Of a stretch of DNA of 20,410 nt, positions 7,399 through 14,180 are shown one piece after another. Every line of letters begins with the position of its first letter. The first letter of the stretch is position 1. The translations under genes and the position numbers were made by a program. The stretch lies in the NCBI GenBank assembly GCA_005880525.1, contig VBFW01000191.1, positions 1 through 20,410 on the forward strand, in the 5' to 3' direction. This DNA is from Chloroflexota bacterium. Lineage in GTDB: Bacteria; Chloroflexota; Dormibacteria; Dormibacterales; Dormibacteraceae. The notes beneath the pieces were generated by a model that was not told where the DNA came from, searched no databases, and saw only the letters and a list, made by a program, of their open reading frames with translations.

Positions 7399-8322
7399 CT
7401 ACCCAGATGCGCGCGAGTGCATCATCCCGGCGCCCTCTCCACCGCTGCGACGCAGCGAGACGCACACCCACATCCGATATGGACGCCACGCCTCGGACAA
7501 GCCCTCGAGCGTCGCGTTGTCGGGCTCGCGCTGCAGGCCATAGGCCTCGCGCAAAACCGCGAGCAACCGCCGCTCGGCCGTCGGCATCTCGTCGACCGCG
7601 CTCAAGGCGCGCAGTCGGATGAGCTGCGCTCCCCACTCGCCGATGCCGGACAGCCGGCGCAGCTCGACGAGGCATTCCTCCGGGGCCATCGCGCGGAGCC
7701 TTTCGGTGTCGAGCCAGTCGGCAGTCGCCGCCTCGCCCAGCTTGTTCATGTACTCGAGCTTGCGGCCGGCCAGCCCGCGAAACGATTCCAGCTTCACAAG
7801 CCGGGACGGCTCGGGAAATGCATACATCCGGTGGCCGTGTATGTCGACCTCGTGCCCGATCTCGCGCGCCAGCCGGTCCTTCACGCCCTGGGCCTGCCGC
7901 ATCGATACACGCGTGGAGATCAGGCACCACGCCGCAGCCTCGTAGGCGTCGGACCAGTTGACGGGACGGAACCCCGGGAACATCCGCTGCAGACGTCCGA
8001 CCACGGGATCGCGCAAGCCGACCTCGGGCCAGCCCGAGCCGTCGACGTCGAGGCTCAGGATGCGGGCGACCTTGGCCTGCACCTCAGGAGCGGTCGCATC
8101 GCCGTACACCTCGCCGTGCACGTGCGAATCGGCGCTCTGAGTGAGGCAGACGCCAACAGGCTTCCACCCCGCATCCGTGAGAAATGCGAGATGTAGATGG
8201 CCACCAGCGGCCTCGCCTTCGGACGGCGCTTCGTGCCAGGCACCGATGAAATCGGCGCTCGCCCGAAGCGAGTAATCACCAGCCGGTGAGATCTCGAATG
8301 CCGGCCGCACCGCGATGCTCAT
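7399..8322 (-). CDS. AlkA-like DNA-3-methyladenine glycosylase (HhH-GPD family)
   Basis: The 307-residue protein has an AlkA-type layout: a beta-rich N-terminal domain, then the all-helical HhH-GPD domain. The helix-hairpin-helix reads RRLSGIGEWGAQLIRLRAL near residues 225-243. Such enzymes excise alkylated bases as the first step of base excision repair. In most relatives the catalytic aspartate follows in a P-x-x-D pattern. Here the region reads VDEMPTAERRLL, placing a glutamate at that position. Similar PTAE-type variants seem to exist in some lineages, so this may be a subfamily trait and not a loss. ATG at 8322 lies just after the cold-shock gene's terminator. No good Shine-Dalgarno site is visible. 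Confidence 0.82.
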   Translation of the reverse strand: MSIAVRPAFEISPAGDYSLRASADFIGAWHEAPSEGEAAGGHLHLAFLTDAGWKPVGVCLTQSADSHVHGEVYGDATAPEVQAKVARILSLDVDGSGWPEVGLRDPVVGRLQRMFPGFRPVNWSDAYEAAAWCLISTRVSMRQAQGVKDRLAREIGHEVDIHGHRMYAFPEPSRLVKLESFRGLAGRKLEYMNKLGEAATADWLDTERLRAMAPEECLVELRRLSGIGEWGAQLIRLRALSAVDEMPTAERRLLAVLREAYGLQREPDNATLEGLSEAWRPYRMWVCVSLRRSGGEGAGMMHSRASG

Positions 8323-8334
8323 CTCAGCTCAGAC

Positions 8335-8363
8335 AAAAAAGCCGGCCGCGCTGGGCGGCCGGC
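8335..8363 (-). terminator. Rho-independent terminator of the cold-shock gene
   Basis: On the minus strand GCCGGCCGC, a 5-base loop and GCGGCCGGC form a perfect 9-bp GC stem followed directly by six T. It lies 16 bases after the cold-shock stop codon and before the glycosylase start, so it ends the cold-shock transcript and separates the two genes. Confidence 0.93.
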
Positions 8364-8379
8364 CGCTAGCAACTCTGAC

Positions 8380-8583
8380 CTAAGCCAGCTTGATGCGGTT
8401 GGCTCGCGGGCCCTTCTGGCTCGGCTCGATCTCGAAGCTCACGCGCTCGCCGCCGGCGAGCGAGTCGAAGTTCACGCTCGAGTCGAGACCGGTCCGGTGG
8501 AAGAAGTACTCCCTACCGTCCTCAGCCGCGATGAAGCCGAACCCTCGATCGGATACAAGCTTCTTGATGGTGCCTGTCGGCAT
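8380..8583 (-). CDS. Cold-shock domain protein (CspA family)
   Basis: The 67-residue protein has the standard CspA length and five-stranded OB-fold pattern. RNP1 is RGFGFI (residues 13-18) and RNP2 is YFFHRT (about 27-32), followed by the basic end GPRANRIKLA. It binds single-stranded RNA/DNA and acts as an RNA chaperone in the cytoplasm. I chose ATG at 8583 because GAGGAG lies 6 bases upstream and MPTGTIKKLVSDRGFGFI is the usual beginning. A longer in-frame start at 8613 would add ten atypical residues. The gene has its own promoter candidate, a leader of about 90 bases with two hairpins, and a strong terminator, so it is monocistronic. Confidence 0.96.
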   Translation of the reverse strand: MPTGTIKKLVSDRGFGFIAAEDGREYFFHRTGLDSSVNFDSLAGGERVSFEIEPSQKGPRANRIKLA

Positions 8584-8594
8584 CTCGAACTCCT

Positions 8595-8637
8595 CTTCTC
8601 GAAAGTCAGGCACGAACGCACGGGTCCTTTCGAGAAG
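8595..8637 (-). promoter_or_regulatory. Leader hairpin abutting the ribosome binding site of the cold-shock gene
   Basis: In the mRNA CTTCTCGAAAG (from 8637 down to 8627) pairs perfectly with CTTTCGAGAAG (8605 down to 8595) over 11 bp around a 21-base loop. Two further pairs, U-A and U-G, reach into the GAGGAG ribosome binding site at 8595-8590. A second leader hairpin, TCGCCC/GGGCGA with a 4-base loop, lies at 8659-8674. Such a structure could control translation with temperature, as known for cspA leaders, though the sequence is not the enteric one. Confidence 0.6.
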
Positions 8638-8681
8638 AATCGACGACCGCGGCGCACATCGCCCCCCCGGGCGACGCGACT

Positions 8682-8687
8682 AATCTA
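8682..8687 (-). promoter_or_regulatory. Candidate -10 box of the cold-shock gene
   Basis: TAGATT on the minus strand would start a transcript near 8675, giving a leader of about 90 bases as is usual for cold-shock genes. No clear -35 box is seen. Confidence 0.4.
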
Positions 8688-8710
8688 CCACGCGGTTCAG
8701 CGGCTTCCCT

Positions 8711-9565
8711 TCAGATCGCCAGGAGCGCAACTCCGACCAGAGTTGCGCTTGCACCCGCGATCTTGAGAGCTGCCGAACGCCGCTCGCGCAGCTTCCAGAC
8801 GCCCCACACGGCCACGGCCACCACCGCGACCTCCCGCACCGGCGCCACCACCGAAAGAGGCGCTATGTAGAGCGCAAGCAGAACGAGTAGGTACCCGCTC
8901 CACATGAACATCCCGATGAGCGCCGCCTGCGGCAGCGATGGCGCCCGCTCGCCCGCGCCCTCGGGCCTGATGTGCAGACGTCCGGCAAGGGGAAGCGTGA
9001 CTGTGACCAGCACTGCCAGGACCGCCACCAGCATCCACGCATAAACCCATGGCAGTGTCAGCCGCACGCCCACGCGATCCACCGCCGTGTACGCGGCGAT
9101 GGCGACGCCAGTCATCAGTGCAGGGAGCGTGGCGCGCCCGCTGGTCTGAGGCAGCGTGACCGCGAGGATCCCGCCCAGCAGGAGCGCGACGCCCGCGAGC
9201 TGCAAGGCTGTAAGTCGCTCACCGAGCACCGCGATGCCGATCACGACTGCGAGCAGCGGCGCCGAGCCACGCGCGATCGGATAGACGACTGACAGCTCGC
9301 CGCGGCCGTACGCGGCGGAAAGCAACCACAGGTACGCCAGCTCGAACACAGCGGAGACCACCGCGAAGCCGATCGCGGCAACGCTGATGGAAGGCATTCC
9401 GATCGCGAACCAGGCGATTGCGACAGGCACGCCGCTGATCAGCACTGCCAGCACCGTCCCGCGCTGGAACGTGGTCAGCGGATCGCCGCTCACCTTCACC
9501 AGCACGTTCCACGTTCCGTGCACGACCGCGGCGGCCAGCGCCAGGCCGATCGCCACGGGAATCAC
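8711..9565 (-). CDS. EamA/DMT family transporter
   Basis: The protein of about 284 residues consists almost wholly of hydrophobic helices, about ten. It shows the two-fold repeat of the drug/metabolite transporter superfamily: the first EamA half ends ALQLAGVALLLGGILAV, and the second ends AALKIAGASATLVGVALLAI. The conserved LGERLTALQ motif after helix 4 is present, matched in the second half by KLRERRSAA. It sits in the cytoplasmic membrane; the substrate is unknown. I prefer GTG at 9565, which gives MIPVAIGLALAAAVVHG with the first helix near the start. ATG at 9613 would add 16 polar residues and run towards the divergent acyltransferase gene. Confidence 0.87.
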   Translation of the reverse strand: MIPVAIGLALAAAVVHGTWNVLVKVSGDPLTTFQRGTVLAVLISGVPVAIAWFAIGMPSISVAAIGFAVVSAVFELAYLWLLSAAYGRGELSVVYPIARGSAPLLAVVIGIAVLGERLTALQLAGVALLLGGILAVTLPQTSGRATLPALMTGVAIAAYTAVDRVGVRLTLPWVYAWMLVAVLAVLVTVTLPLAGRLHIRPEGAGERAPSLPQAALIGMFMWSGYLLVLLALYIAPLSVVAPVREVAVVAVAVWGVWKLRERRSAALKIAGASATLVGVALLAI

Positions 9566-9632
9566 AGAGGCACAATGTCGCACAGCGGCAGGACCGGGAG
9601 AGGAGTGGCACAATCCGATCGGTGGGGGCGGT

Positions 9633-11225
9633 GTGACCAGGCCCTATTTCGAACCGCTCGTCGGCATCGACACGTGGTTCCTGTTCGCGGAGCGCCACGA
9701 AGCTCCGCTCCACATCGGTGCGACCTACATCTTCGAAGGAACACCGCACGTCAAGGGCGGGCGCGGAGCGCTCGGGCTCGCGAGAACGATCGAAGAGCGC
9801 CTGCACCTCGTACCTCGCTATCGCCAGAAGCTCATGTGGCCGCCGGGCGGCATCGGCAATCCGGTTTGGGTCGATGACGCGGACTTCGACCTCTCGTATC
9901 ACGTGCGCCGCGCCGCGCTGCCGAGCCCTGGCGATGACGGCACGCTTCGCGATTACGTCGCGCGGGTCTTCGCTCGGCCGCTCGACCTGGACAAGCCGCT
10001 CTGGGAGGTCACCATCGTCGAGGGGCTGACGGGCGGGCGCATCGCCGTGGTCAACAAGGTCCATCACGCGATGGTCGACGGCATCTCGACCGTCGATCTG
10101 GCCACGCTGCTGCTCGATGTCGATCCCGAGCCGGCCCGCTACGGCCGCCCGCGCAAGTGGAAGCCGCGGCCGGCTCCGAATCGCAACGACCTGCTGGCAT
10201 ACGTCACCAGGTCGATGTCGCCCCTCGAGATGATCAGGGACGTCGTCAAGCTGCAGCCCCGAGAGCTGCTCGACGCGGTGCTTCGCTCGCCGTGGACCGG
10301 CGGCCTGCAGCTAGCGCTGTCATGGCTGAGGCCGGGCACGCCTCTGTTCTTCAATCAGCCGATCGGCCCGCATCGTCGCGTCCAGTCGGTGAAGGTTCCG
10401 CTGCAGTGGTTCAAGGACGTGAAGACCGCATTCGGCGGCACGGTGAACGACGTCGTCCTCGCGCTCATCGGCGAGGCGATGTCGCGGTGGCTGTACGAGC
10501 GCGGCGACGCCCATGCGGATTCGCTGCGCGTGTTCGCTCCGGTCAGCGTGCGCGACGAGTCGCAGCGCTACCGACTGGGCAACCTCGTGAGCGCGATGGT
10601 GCTCGATGTGCCACTCGCCCCGATGATGCCGTCCGATCGCGTGCACATGGTCACCGCGGCCACCGGCGACCTGAAGCGGTCACGTCAGGCGGTCGCGGCG
10701 CAGACCCTCACGCAGCTTGCGACGTGGGCGCCGGCGACGCTTCAGAACCTCGCCGGCAACTTGATGACCACACAGATGCGCTGGTCGCCGCAGTCGGTGA
10801 TCAACCTGGTGGTGACGAACATCCCCGGTCCCCAGATTCCCTTCTACACCGGAGGCGCCGAGCTGATCGATGTGTGGCCGTTTGTCTCCATCTATCACTC
10901 GCTCGGCTTGAACATCGCGATCGTCTCCTACAACGGCAGCGTCTTCTTCGGTGTCCTTGCCGATCGCGACCTGGTGCCTGACCTCGACGATTTCGCACGC
11001 CACCTCGAGCAGGCGGCGGCCGATTACCGGGAGTCCGCGATCAGGCCGGTGCGCAAGCGCCGCCCACCGACGGCGTCACGACGCCGGACGGCGCGGTCTC
11101 GCCAGAAGGCGGCCAAGCAGGCGGTAGACCTCGGGGTTGACGACCAGCCCGTTGTGGCCACCCCAAACGGAGATCGCCGGGATGTCGGGCCTGAGGCAGC
11201 TGCGGAAGTTCACCACCTCGTCTGA
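9633..11225 (+). CDS. WS/DGAT-type O-acyltransferase
   Basis: The 530-residue protein begins with TRPYFEPLVGIDTWFLFAERHEAPLHIG, the family's N-terminal block. It carries the catalytic HHxxxDG as HHAMVDG at residues 144-150, then the C-terminal DUF1298-type domain with NIPGPQIPFY and DLVPDLDDFARHLEQ. Relatives transfer acyl groups from acyl-CoA to diacylglycerol or long-chain alcohols, making storage triacylglycerol or wax esters at the membrane. The start is GTG at 9633 behind a GGTGGGGG site; longer starts would run antisense into the transporter gene. After the domain ends (AADYRE) there is a basic, low-complexity tail of about 60 residues, and the last 150 bases overlap the end of the convergent hydrolase gene. 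Confidence 0.9.
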   Translation: MTRPYFEPLVGIDTWFLFAERHEAPLHIGATYIFEGTPHVKGGRGALGLARTIEERLHLVPRYRQKLMWPPGGIGNPVWVDDADFDLSYHVRRAALPSPGDDGTLRDYVARVFARPLDLDKPLWEVTIVEGLTGGRIAVVNKVHHAMVDGISTVDLATLLLDVDPEPARYGRPRKWKPRPAPNRNDLLAYVTRSMSPLEMIRDVVKLQPRELLDAVLRSPWTGGLQLALSWLRPGTPLFFNQPIGPHRRVQSVKVPLQWFKDVKTAFGGTVNDVVLALIGEAMSRWLYERGDAHADSLRVFAPVSVRDESQRYRLGNLVSAMVLDVPLAPMMPSDRVHMVTAATGDLKRSRQAVAAQTLTQLATWAPATLQNLAGNLMTTQMRWSPQSVINLVVTNIPGPQIPFYTGGAELIDVWPFVSIYHSLGLNIAIVSYNGSVFFGVLADRDLVPDLDDFARHLEQAAADYRESAIRPVRKRRPPTASRRRTARSRQKAAKQAVDLGVDDQPVVATPNGDRRDVGPEAAAEVHHLV

Positions 11226-11768
11226 CCTGGTGTAGATCGAGGTCGTCGGCACCGCCGGCGCCTGGCGCAGCTCGTGCGCGAAGCGGCCCTCTGCCCGAAA
11301 GCTGCGCCCGAACCTCAACTCGCCCGCGGCTCGTATGACGCCGACTGCGACGTTGGTCAGGGCGGCCACGTCGAACTGGTTGGCGAACGGCGAGCCCAGA
11401 CCGATGACCTGCTCGACAGAGTCCGGCATTCGCGACGAGAGCACCTTTGCCAGCACGCCACCGCGGCTGTGGCCGACAAGGCTCACGCGTCCATCCGCCT
11501 CAGCGCGCACGGCCGCCAGCCGTTTGCGGAGCCCGGCGATGAGGTGCTCGGAGTGGTGGATGTTGAAGTTGATGCCCGACATGTACGGCGTGTAGCCGAT
11601 GCGCTGCAGCCAGTTGCTCATGATCAGCATCGACCAGTCGCCAGACAGAAAACCGGGGATGAGGAGCACCGCGCGGCCGTCCCCGTGAGGGATGCCGCGG
11701 CCTCGAAAGACAGGATCCCGGGCCAGCGCCGCGAACTCGCGGACGCCCACGGGGTTCCACAACCTCAT
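11076..11768 (-). CDS. Alpha/beta hydrolase, lipase/PGAP1-like (paralog 1)
   Basis: The 230-residue alpha/beta hydrolase shows an oxyanion-side segment, VLLIPGFLSGDW, at residues 34-45. The nucleophile elbow is GHSRGG with Ser101; the acid is likely Asp183 in YTRSDEVVN, and His205 in GGHNGL completes the triad. This pattern is that of bacterial lipase/esterase proteins that recognise lipids or esters. No signal peptide is present. It is clearly paralogous to the hydrolase at 13351 (shared DPVFRG, VSLVGHSRGGVLAKVL, VPTTSIY and NPEVYR). The start at 11768 has no Shine-Dalgarno site but has a TAACAT box 8 bases upstream. It is divergent from the SDR gene by only 28 bases. Confidence 0.88.
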   Translation of the reverse strand: MRLWNPVGVREFAALARDPVFRGRGIPHGDGRAVLLIPGFLSGDWSMLIMSNWLQRIGYTPYMSGINFNIHHSEHLIAGLRKRLAAVRAEADGRVSLVGHSRGGVLAKVLSSRMPDSVEQVIGLGSPFANQFDVAALTNVAVGVIRAAGELRFGRSFRAEGRFAHELRQAPAVPTTSIYTRSDEVVNFRSCLRPDIPAISVWGGHNGLVVNPEVYRLLGRLLARPRRPAS

Positions 11769-11776
11769 TCGCCGCG

Positions 11777-11782
11777 ATGTTA
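11777..11782 (-). promoter_or_regulatory. Leaderless-type -10 box for hydrolase 1
   Basis: TAACAT on the minus strand ends 8 bases before the ATG at 11768. It shares two bases with the candidate -10 box of the divergent SDR gene (11781-11786). Confidence 0.45.
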
Positions 11783-11786
11783 GGTT
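11781..11786 (+). promoter_or_regulatory. Leaderless-type -10 box for the SDR gene
   Basis: TAGGTT ends 10 bases before the ATG at 11797; no Shine-Dalgarno site is present. Confidence 0.38.
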
Positions 11787-11796
11787 GTGGGTCCCC

Positions 11797-12621
11797 ATGG
11801 CGGCCCAGGATCGGACGGTGCTGGTCACAGGCGCCGGCACCGGAATCGGGCTGGCGACGCTGATCGAGCTCGCGCGCCGGGGCTTCAGCCCGGTCGGCGG
11901 GGTCCGCACTCCTTCGAAGGCCCGGAGCGTCATCCGCGCCGCCCGAGCGGCCCACGTCAAGGTGCGCACGGTCACGCTGGACGTCACCGACGCCCGGCAG
12001 TGCAAGGCGGTCATCGACGAGCTCAAGCCCTTCGGGCTCGTGAACAACGCGGGAGTCCCCGCCAGCGGTGCGATCGAGGACGTCACTGACGAGGTTGCCC
12101 GCCTGGCGATGGAGACCATGGTGCTCGGCCCGATTCGCCTCGCACGTCTGGCCATCCCGCACATGCGAGAGCGACGCACGGGGCGGATCGTGAACATCTC
12201 GTCTGTCTACGGCCTCATGACGACACCGCTCACCGGCTGGTACCAGGCGGCCAAGCACGCGCTGGAGGCGCTGTCGGACGCGCTGCGGGTGGAGGTCGCC
12301 TCCGACGGCATCGCCGTCGCGCTCATCGAGCCCGGCGCATTCCGCTCCAACATATGGGAAGGGGCCGGCAACGACCTCCAGCGGCGCATCGACTCCGGGT
12401 ACTTGACCGCTTACAAGCGCCTCGAGACAGGCATCAAGGCCGGCCAGCGCCTGATGGGCGATCCGATCGAGGTCGCGCGCGTGATCTCGGGTGTGATGAC
12501 GGCCAAGAGCCCCAAGCCCCGCTACCTCGTCGGCTACGACGCCCGCGCGATCGACATCTACTCCAAGGTCCTGCCGACCGAGGTTCGCGACCGGCTTGCC
12601 CGCTTCACCCTGGGTCTATAG
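11797..12621 (+). CDS. Short-chain dehydrogenase/reductase (classical SDR)
   Basis: The 274-residue SDR has the cofactor motif TGAGTGIG at 11-18, NNAG at 83-86, catalytic Ser136 in NISSVYG and Tyr149/Lys153 in WYQAAKHAL. The PG motif IEPGAFRSNIWE follows. An Arg-containing segment after strand 2 (GVRTPSKARSV) and the absence of an acidic residue there favour NADP(H), though this is inference. The C-terminal region (residues 220-274) resembles SDRs annotated as acting on lipids or retinol-like alcohols. With the acyltransferase and the two hydrolases nearby, a role in fatty alcohol, aldehyde or steroid-type lipid conversion is plausible. ATG at 11797 is the family start; the next gene, tetR, begins 31 bases after the stop. 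Confidence 0.9.
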   Translation: MAAQDRTVLVTGAGTGIGLATLIELARRGFSPVGGVRTPSKARSVIRAARAAHVKVRTVTLDVTDARQCKAVIDELKPFGLVNNAGVPASGAIEDVTDEVARLAMETMVLGPIRLARLAIPHMRERRTGRIVNISSVYGLMTTPLTGWYQAAKHALEALSDALRVEVASDGIAVALIEPGAFRSNIWEGAGNDLQRRIDSGYLTAYKRLETGIKAGQRLMGDPIEVARVISGVMTAKSPKPRYLVGYDARAIDIYSKVLPTEVRDRLARFTLGL

Positions 12622-12627
12622 GACATT

Positions 12628-12640
12628 ACAGACTGTCTGT
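12628..12640. promoter_or_regulatory. Operator-like palindrome upstream of the tetR gene
   Basis: ACAGAC, one T and GTCTGT form a perfect 13-base inverted repeat. It lies between the SDR stop and the tetR start and touches the TAATCT box at 12641-12646. This is where a TetR-family protein would bind to repress its own gene, and the half-site style suits the family. Confidence 0.6.
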
Positions 12641-12646
12641 TAATCT
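12641..12646 (+). promoter_or_regulatory. Leaderless-type -10 box for the tetR gene
   Basis: TAATCT ends 6 bases before GTG at 12653 and follows directly after the 13-base palindrome. This suggests that tetR has its own promoter besides read-through from the SDR gene. Confidence 0.45.
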
Positions 12647-12652
12647 AATCAG

Positions 12653-13195
12653 GTGGCGCCGCCCACTCGTGCCTACCGGAGTCCGCGCCGGGAGTCGGCA
12701 GCCGCCGGCACCCGGCGCGCGATCCTGCAGGCGGCCCAGGCGCTGCTCCGCGATCGCCCAGGCGGGCCCACCGTGGGGGCCATCGCCGGCCACGCCGGCG
12801 TCTCGCGCCTGAGCGTCTACCACCACTTCGGTTCGCGGGCCGGTGTGCTGGCGGCGGTGGCCGAGGCCGCGCAGGTCTCCGGCCGGTCGGACGAGATTGA
12901 TCTCCGGTCCGTCATCGCCGGAGCGGTGGCCCATTGGGCCACAGATCCTTCCCTCTTCCGCCGGCTGCCCGACCCGCGGGAACCGCACGAGCGCTTGCGC
13001 GAGCTGGCGGCCCGCCTCGCGGCGGAGGATCGCCTTCGCCCTGGCTGCTCGTTGAAGGAGGCCGAGGACGTGATCGCCCTGCTCACCTCCTTTGCGGCTT
13101 TCGACCGGCTTCACCAGGACGGGAGGCGTTCGACCGCGGCCGTGACCGAGATTCTGATGCGCATGGCGGGGTCGATCCTCAACCCCCGGACGTAG
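12653..13195 (+). CDS. TetR family transcriptional regulator
   Basis: The 180-residue protein has a standard N-terminal TetR helix-turn-helix: TRRAILQAAQALLRD as helix 1, and TVGAIAGHAGVSRLSVYHHFGSRAGVL as the recognition part, around residues 40-66. The C-terminal helical ligand domain (residues 75-180) is divergent, and its ligand cannot be read. The basic N-terminal arm (RAYRSPRRES) is common in DNA-contacting extensions. The gene follows the SDR gene on the same strand and has a palindrome in its promoter, so it probably represses itself and perhaps the surrounding lipid genes. GTG at 12653 lies directly behind the promoter elements; no better start exists. Confidence 0.9.
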   Translation: MAPPTRAYRSPRRESAAAGTRRAILQAAQALLRDRPGGPTVGAIAGHAGVSRLSVYHHFGSRAGVLAAVAEAAQVSGRSDEIDLRSVIAGAVAHWATDPSLFRRLPDPREPHERLRELAARLAAEDRLRPGCSLKEAEDVIALLTSFAAFDRLHQDGRRSTAAVTEILMRMAGSILNPRT

Positions 13196-13198
13196 AAT
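13193..13198 (+). promoter_or_regulatory. Candidate -10 box overlapping the tetR stop codon
   Basis: TAGAAT includes the tetR stop codon TAG. The 13-base word CCGGACGTAGAAT, which contains it, recurs exactly at 14067-14079 before the TPP riboswitch, which suggests a promoter module. It would give hydrolase 2 a leader of about 145 bases. No convincing -35 box is visible. Confidence 0.4.
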
Positions 13199-13350
13199 TG
13201 ACGCAGTGCGGCACGCATACAGGATCCAGCGCGCCGCCATCTCTTAAACGGAGCACCAACCAACACTTCAACTTGGCAACGGTCTCTGGACATAACAGGC
13301 GAAGCCGCTGGGAAGAGATAACTTCCTCGGTTCTCCCTGACCTTCGTCAC

Positions 13351-14064
13351 ATGGGCCGCTGGTGGCCCGCTCCTCCGATGTGGCTCGAAGGCCGCATGTA
13401 CCTCGAGTGGCTGAGACTCATCCGAGACCCCGTGTTTCGCGGCGATGAGGTGCCTCCGGGCCTCGGCCGGCCCGTGCTGCTCGTGCCCGGATTCCTCGCG
13501 GGAGACTGGACGCTGCGCACTCCGTACGACTGGCTGAAGAGGATGGGCTACCGCCCGCGGATGGCCGGCGTCGCTTTCAACGTCATGTACTCGGAGGTGA
13601 TGCTGCGGCCTCTCATCGACACGCTCACTGCGCTGCACCGGCGCACGGGCGCACGGGTGTCCCTCGTCGGGCACAGCCGTGGCGGCGTGCTCGCGAAAGT
13701 GCTGGCGCATCGCAGGCCCGATCTCGTCGAGCAGGTGATCACGCTGGGCTCACCGCTCAAGGATCCGTTCGATGTCCATCCGATCACGATGGCCGGGGTG
13801 CACGCGGCCCACGTGTACAACCTGATGCGCTACGGGCATCCCGCCTCGGTGGAGATGCGCTTCCTTCGCGACCTCGCCGCCCCGCCGCGCGTGCCCACAA
13901 CGTCGATCTACTCGCGCTCTGACGGCGTGGTCAACTGGCATGCCTGCCTGCGGCCTGACATCAACGCGATCGAGGTCAACGGCAGCCACGTCGGTCTGAG
14001 CCTGAACCCCGAGGTGTACCGCATCCTCTCGTATCTCCTCCCCGCTCCGTGGAGGCATCGCTAG
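13351..14064 (+). CDS. Alpha/beta hydrolase, lipase/PGAP1-like (paralog 2)
   Basis: The 237-residue alpha/beta hydrolase has VLLVPGFLAGDW at 42-53, nucleophile Ser109 in GHSRGG, probable acid Asp191 in YSRSDGVVN and His213 in NGSHVGL. It aligns along its length with the hydrolase at 11076-11768, so the two arose by duplication and now flank the SDR and tetR genes in opposite directions. No signal peptide or extra domain is present. The reading frame is open far upstream, but homology with paralog 1 begins near residue 10. ATG at 13378 (MWLEGRMYLEW) is therefore a serious alternative start. No Shine-Dalgarno site supports either one. The 155 bases before the gene hold no other gene. Confidence 0.87.
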   Translation: MGRWWPAPPMWLEGRMYLEWLRLIRDPVFRGDEVPPGLGRPVLLVPGFLAGDWTLRTPYDWLKRMGYRPRMAGVAFNVMYSEVMLRPLIDTLTALHRRTGARVSLVGHSRGGVLAKVLAHRRPDLVEQVITLGSPLKDPFDVHPITMAGVHAAHVYNLMRYGHPASVEMRFLRDLAAPPRVPTTSIYSRSDGVVNWHACLRPDINAIEVNGSHVGLSLNPEVYRILSYLLPAPWRHR

Positions 14065-14073
14065 AGCCGGACG

Positions 14074-14079
14074 TAGAAT
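14074..14079 (+). promoter_or_regulatory. Candidate -10 box for the riboswitch transcript
   Basis: TAGAAT lies about 7 bases before the first riboswitch bases, in the repeated word CCGGACGTAGAAT. It would start the transcript close to the aptamer's 5' end. Confidence 0.45.
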
Positions 14080-14080
14080 C

Positions 14081-14177
14081 CGGGATACGCGGGAGCTCGC
14101 AGTGAGGCGGGCTGAGAGGGCGCGCGACATAGCGCCGACCGCATGCACCTGAACTGGGTAATGCCAGCGGAGGGAGG
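14081..14177 (+). ncRNA. TPP riboswitch (THI element)
   Basis: The leader holds the conserved TPP aptamer elements in order. These are GCGGGAGCTC near 14089, GGCTGAGA (CTGAGA at 14112-14117), a variable P3a hairpin (GGCGC/GCGCC around 14119-14135), and ACCTGAACTGGGTAATGCCAGCG followed by GAGGGA (14147-14175). The ribosome binding site GGAGGGAGG (14169-14177) forms the 3' edge of the aptamer, and ATG follows at 14181. TPP binding should therefore hide the ribosome binding site and switch translation off. No terminator is seen between aptamer and gene. Confidence 0.96.
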
Positions 14178-14180
14178 ACC

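Noticed and set aside
9569..9614. GGCACAAT direct repeat in the EamA/acyltransferase gap
   Set aside because: Two 8-base copies 38 bases apart could be sites, but with no symmetry or clear promoter link I give them no call.
9387..9632. Longer acyltransferase start inside the EamA gene
   Set aside because: The added residues are antisense to conserved transporter helices, and homology begins at TRPYFEPLVG.
12934..13350. N-terminal extension of hydrolase 2 into the tetR gene
   Set aside because: The frame is open but the sequence is antisimilar to any hydrolase, and the paralog starts near residue 10 of the chosen start.
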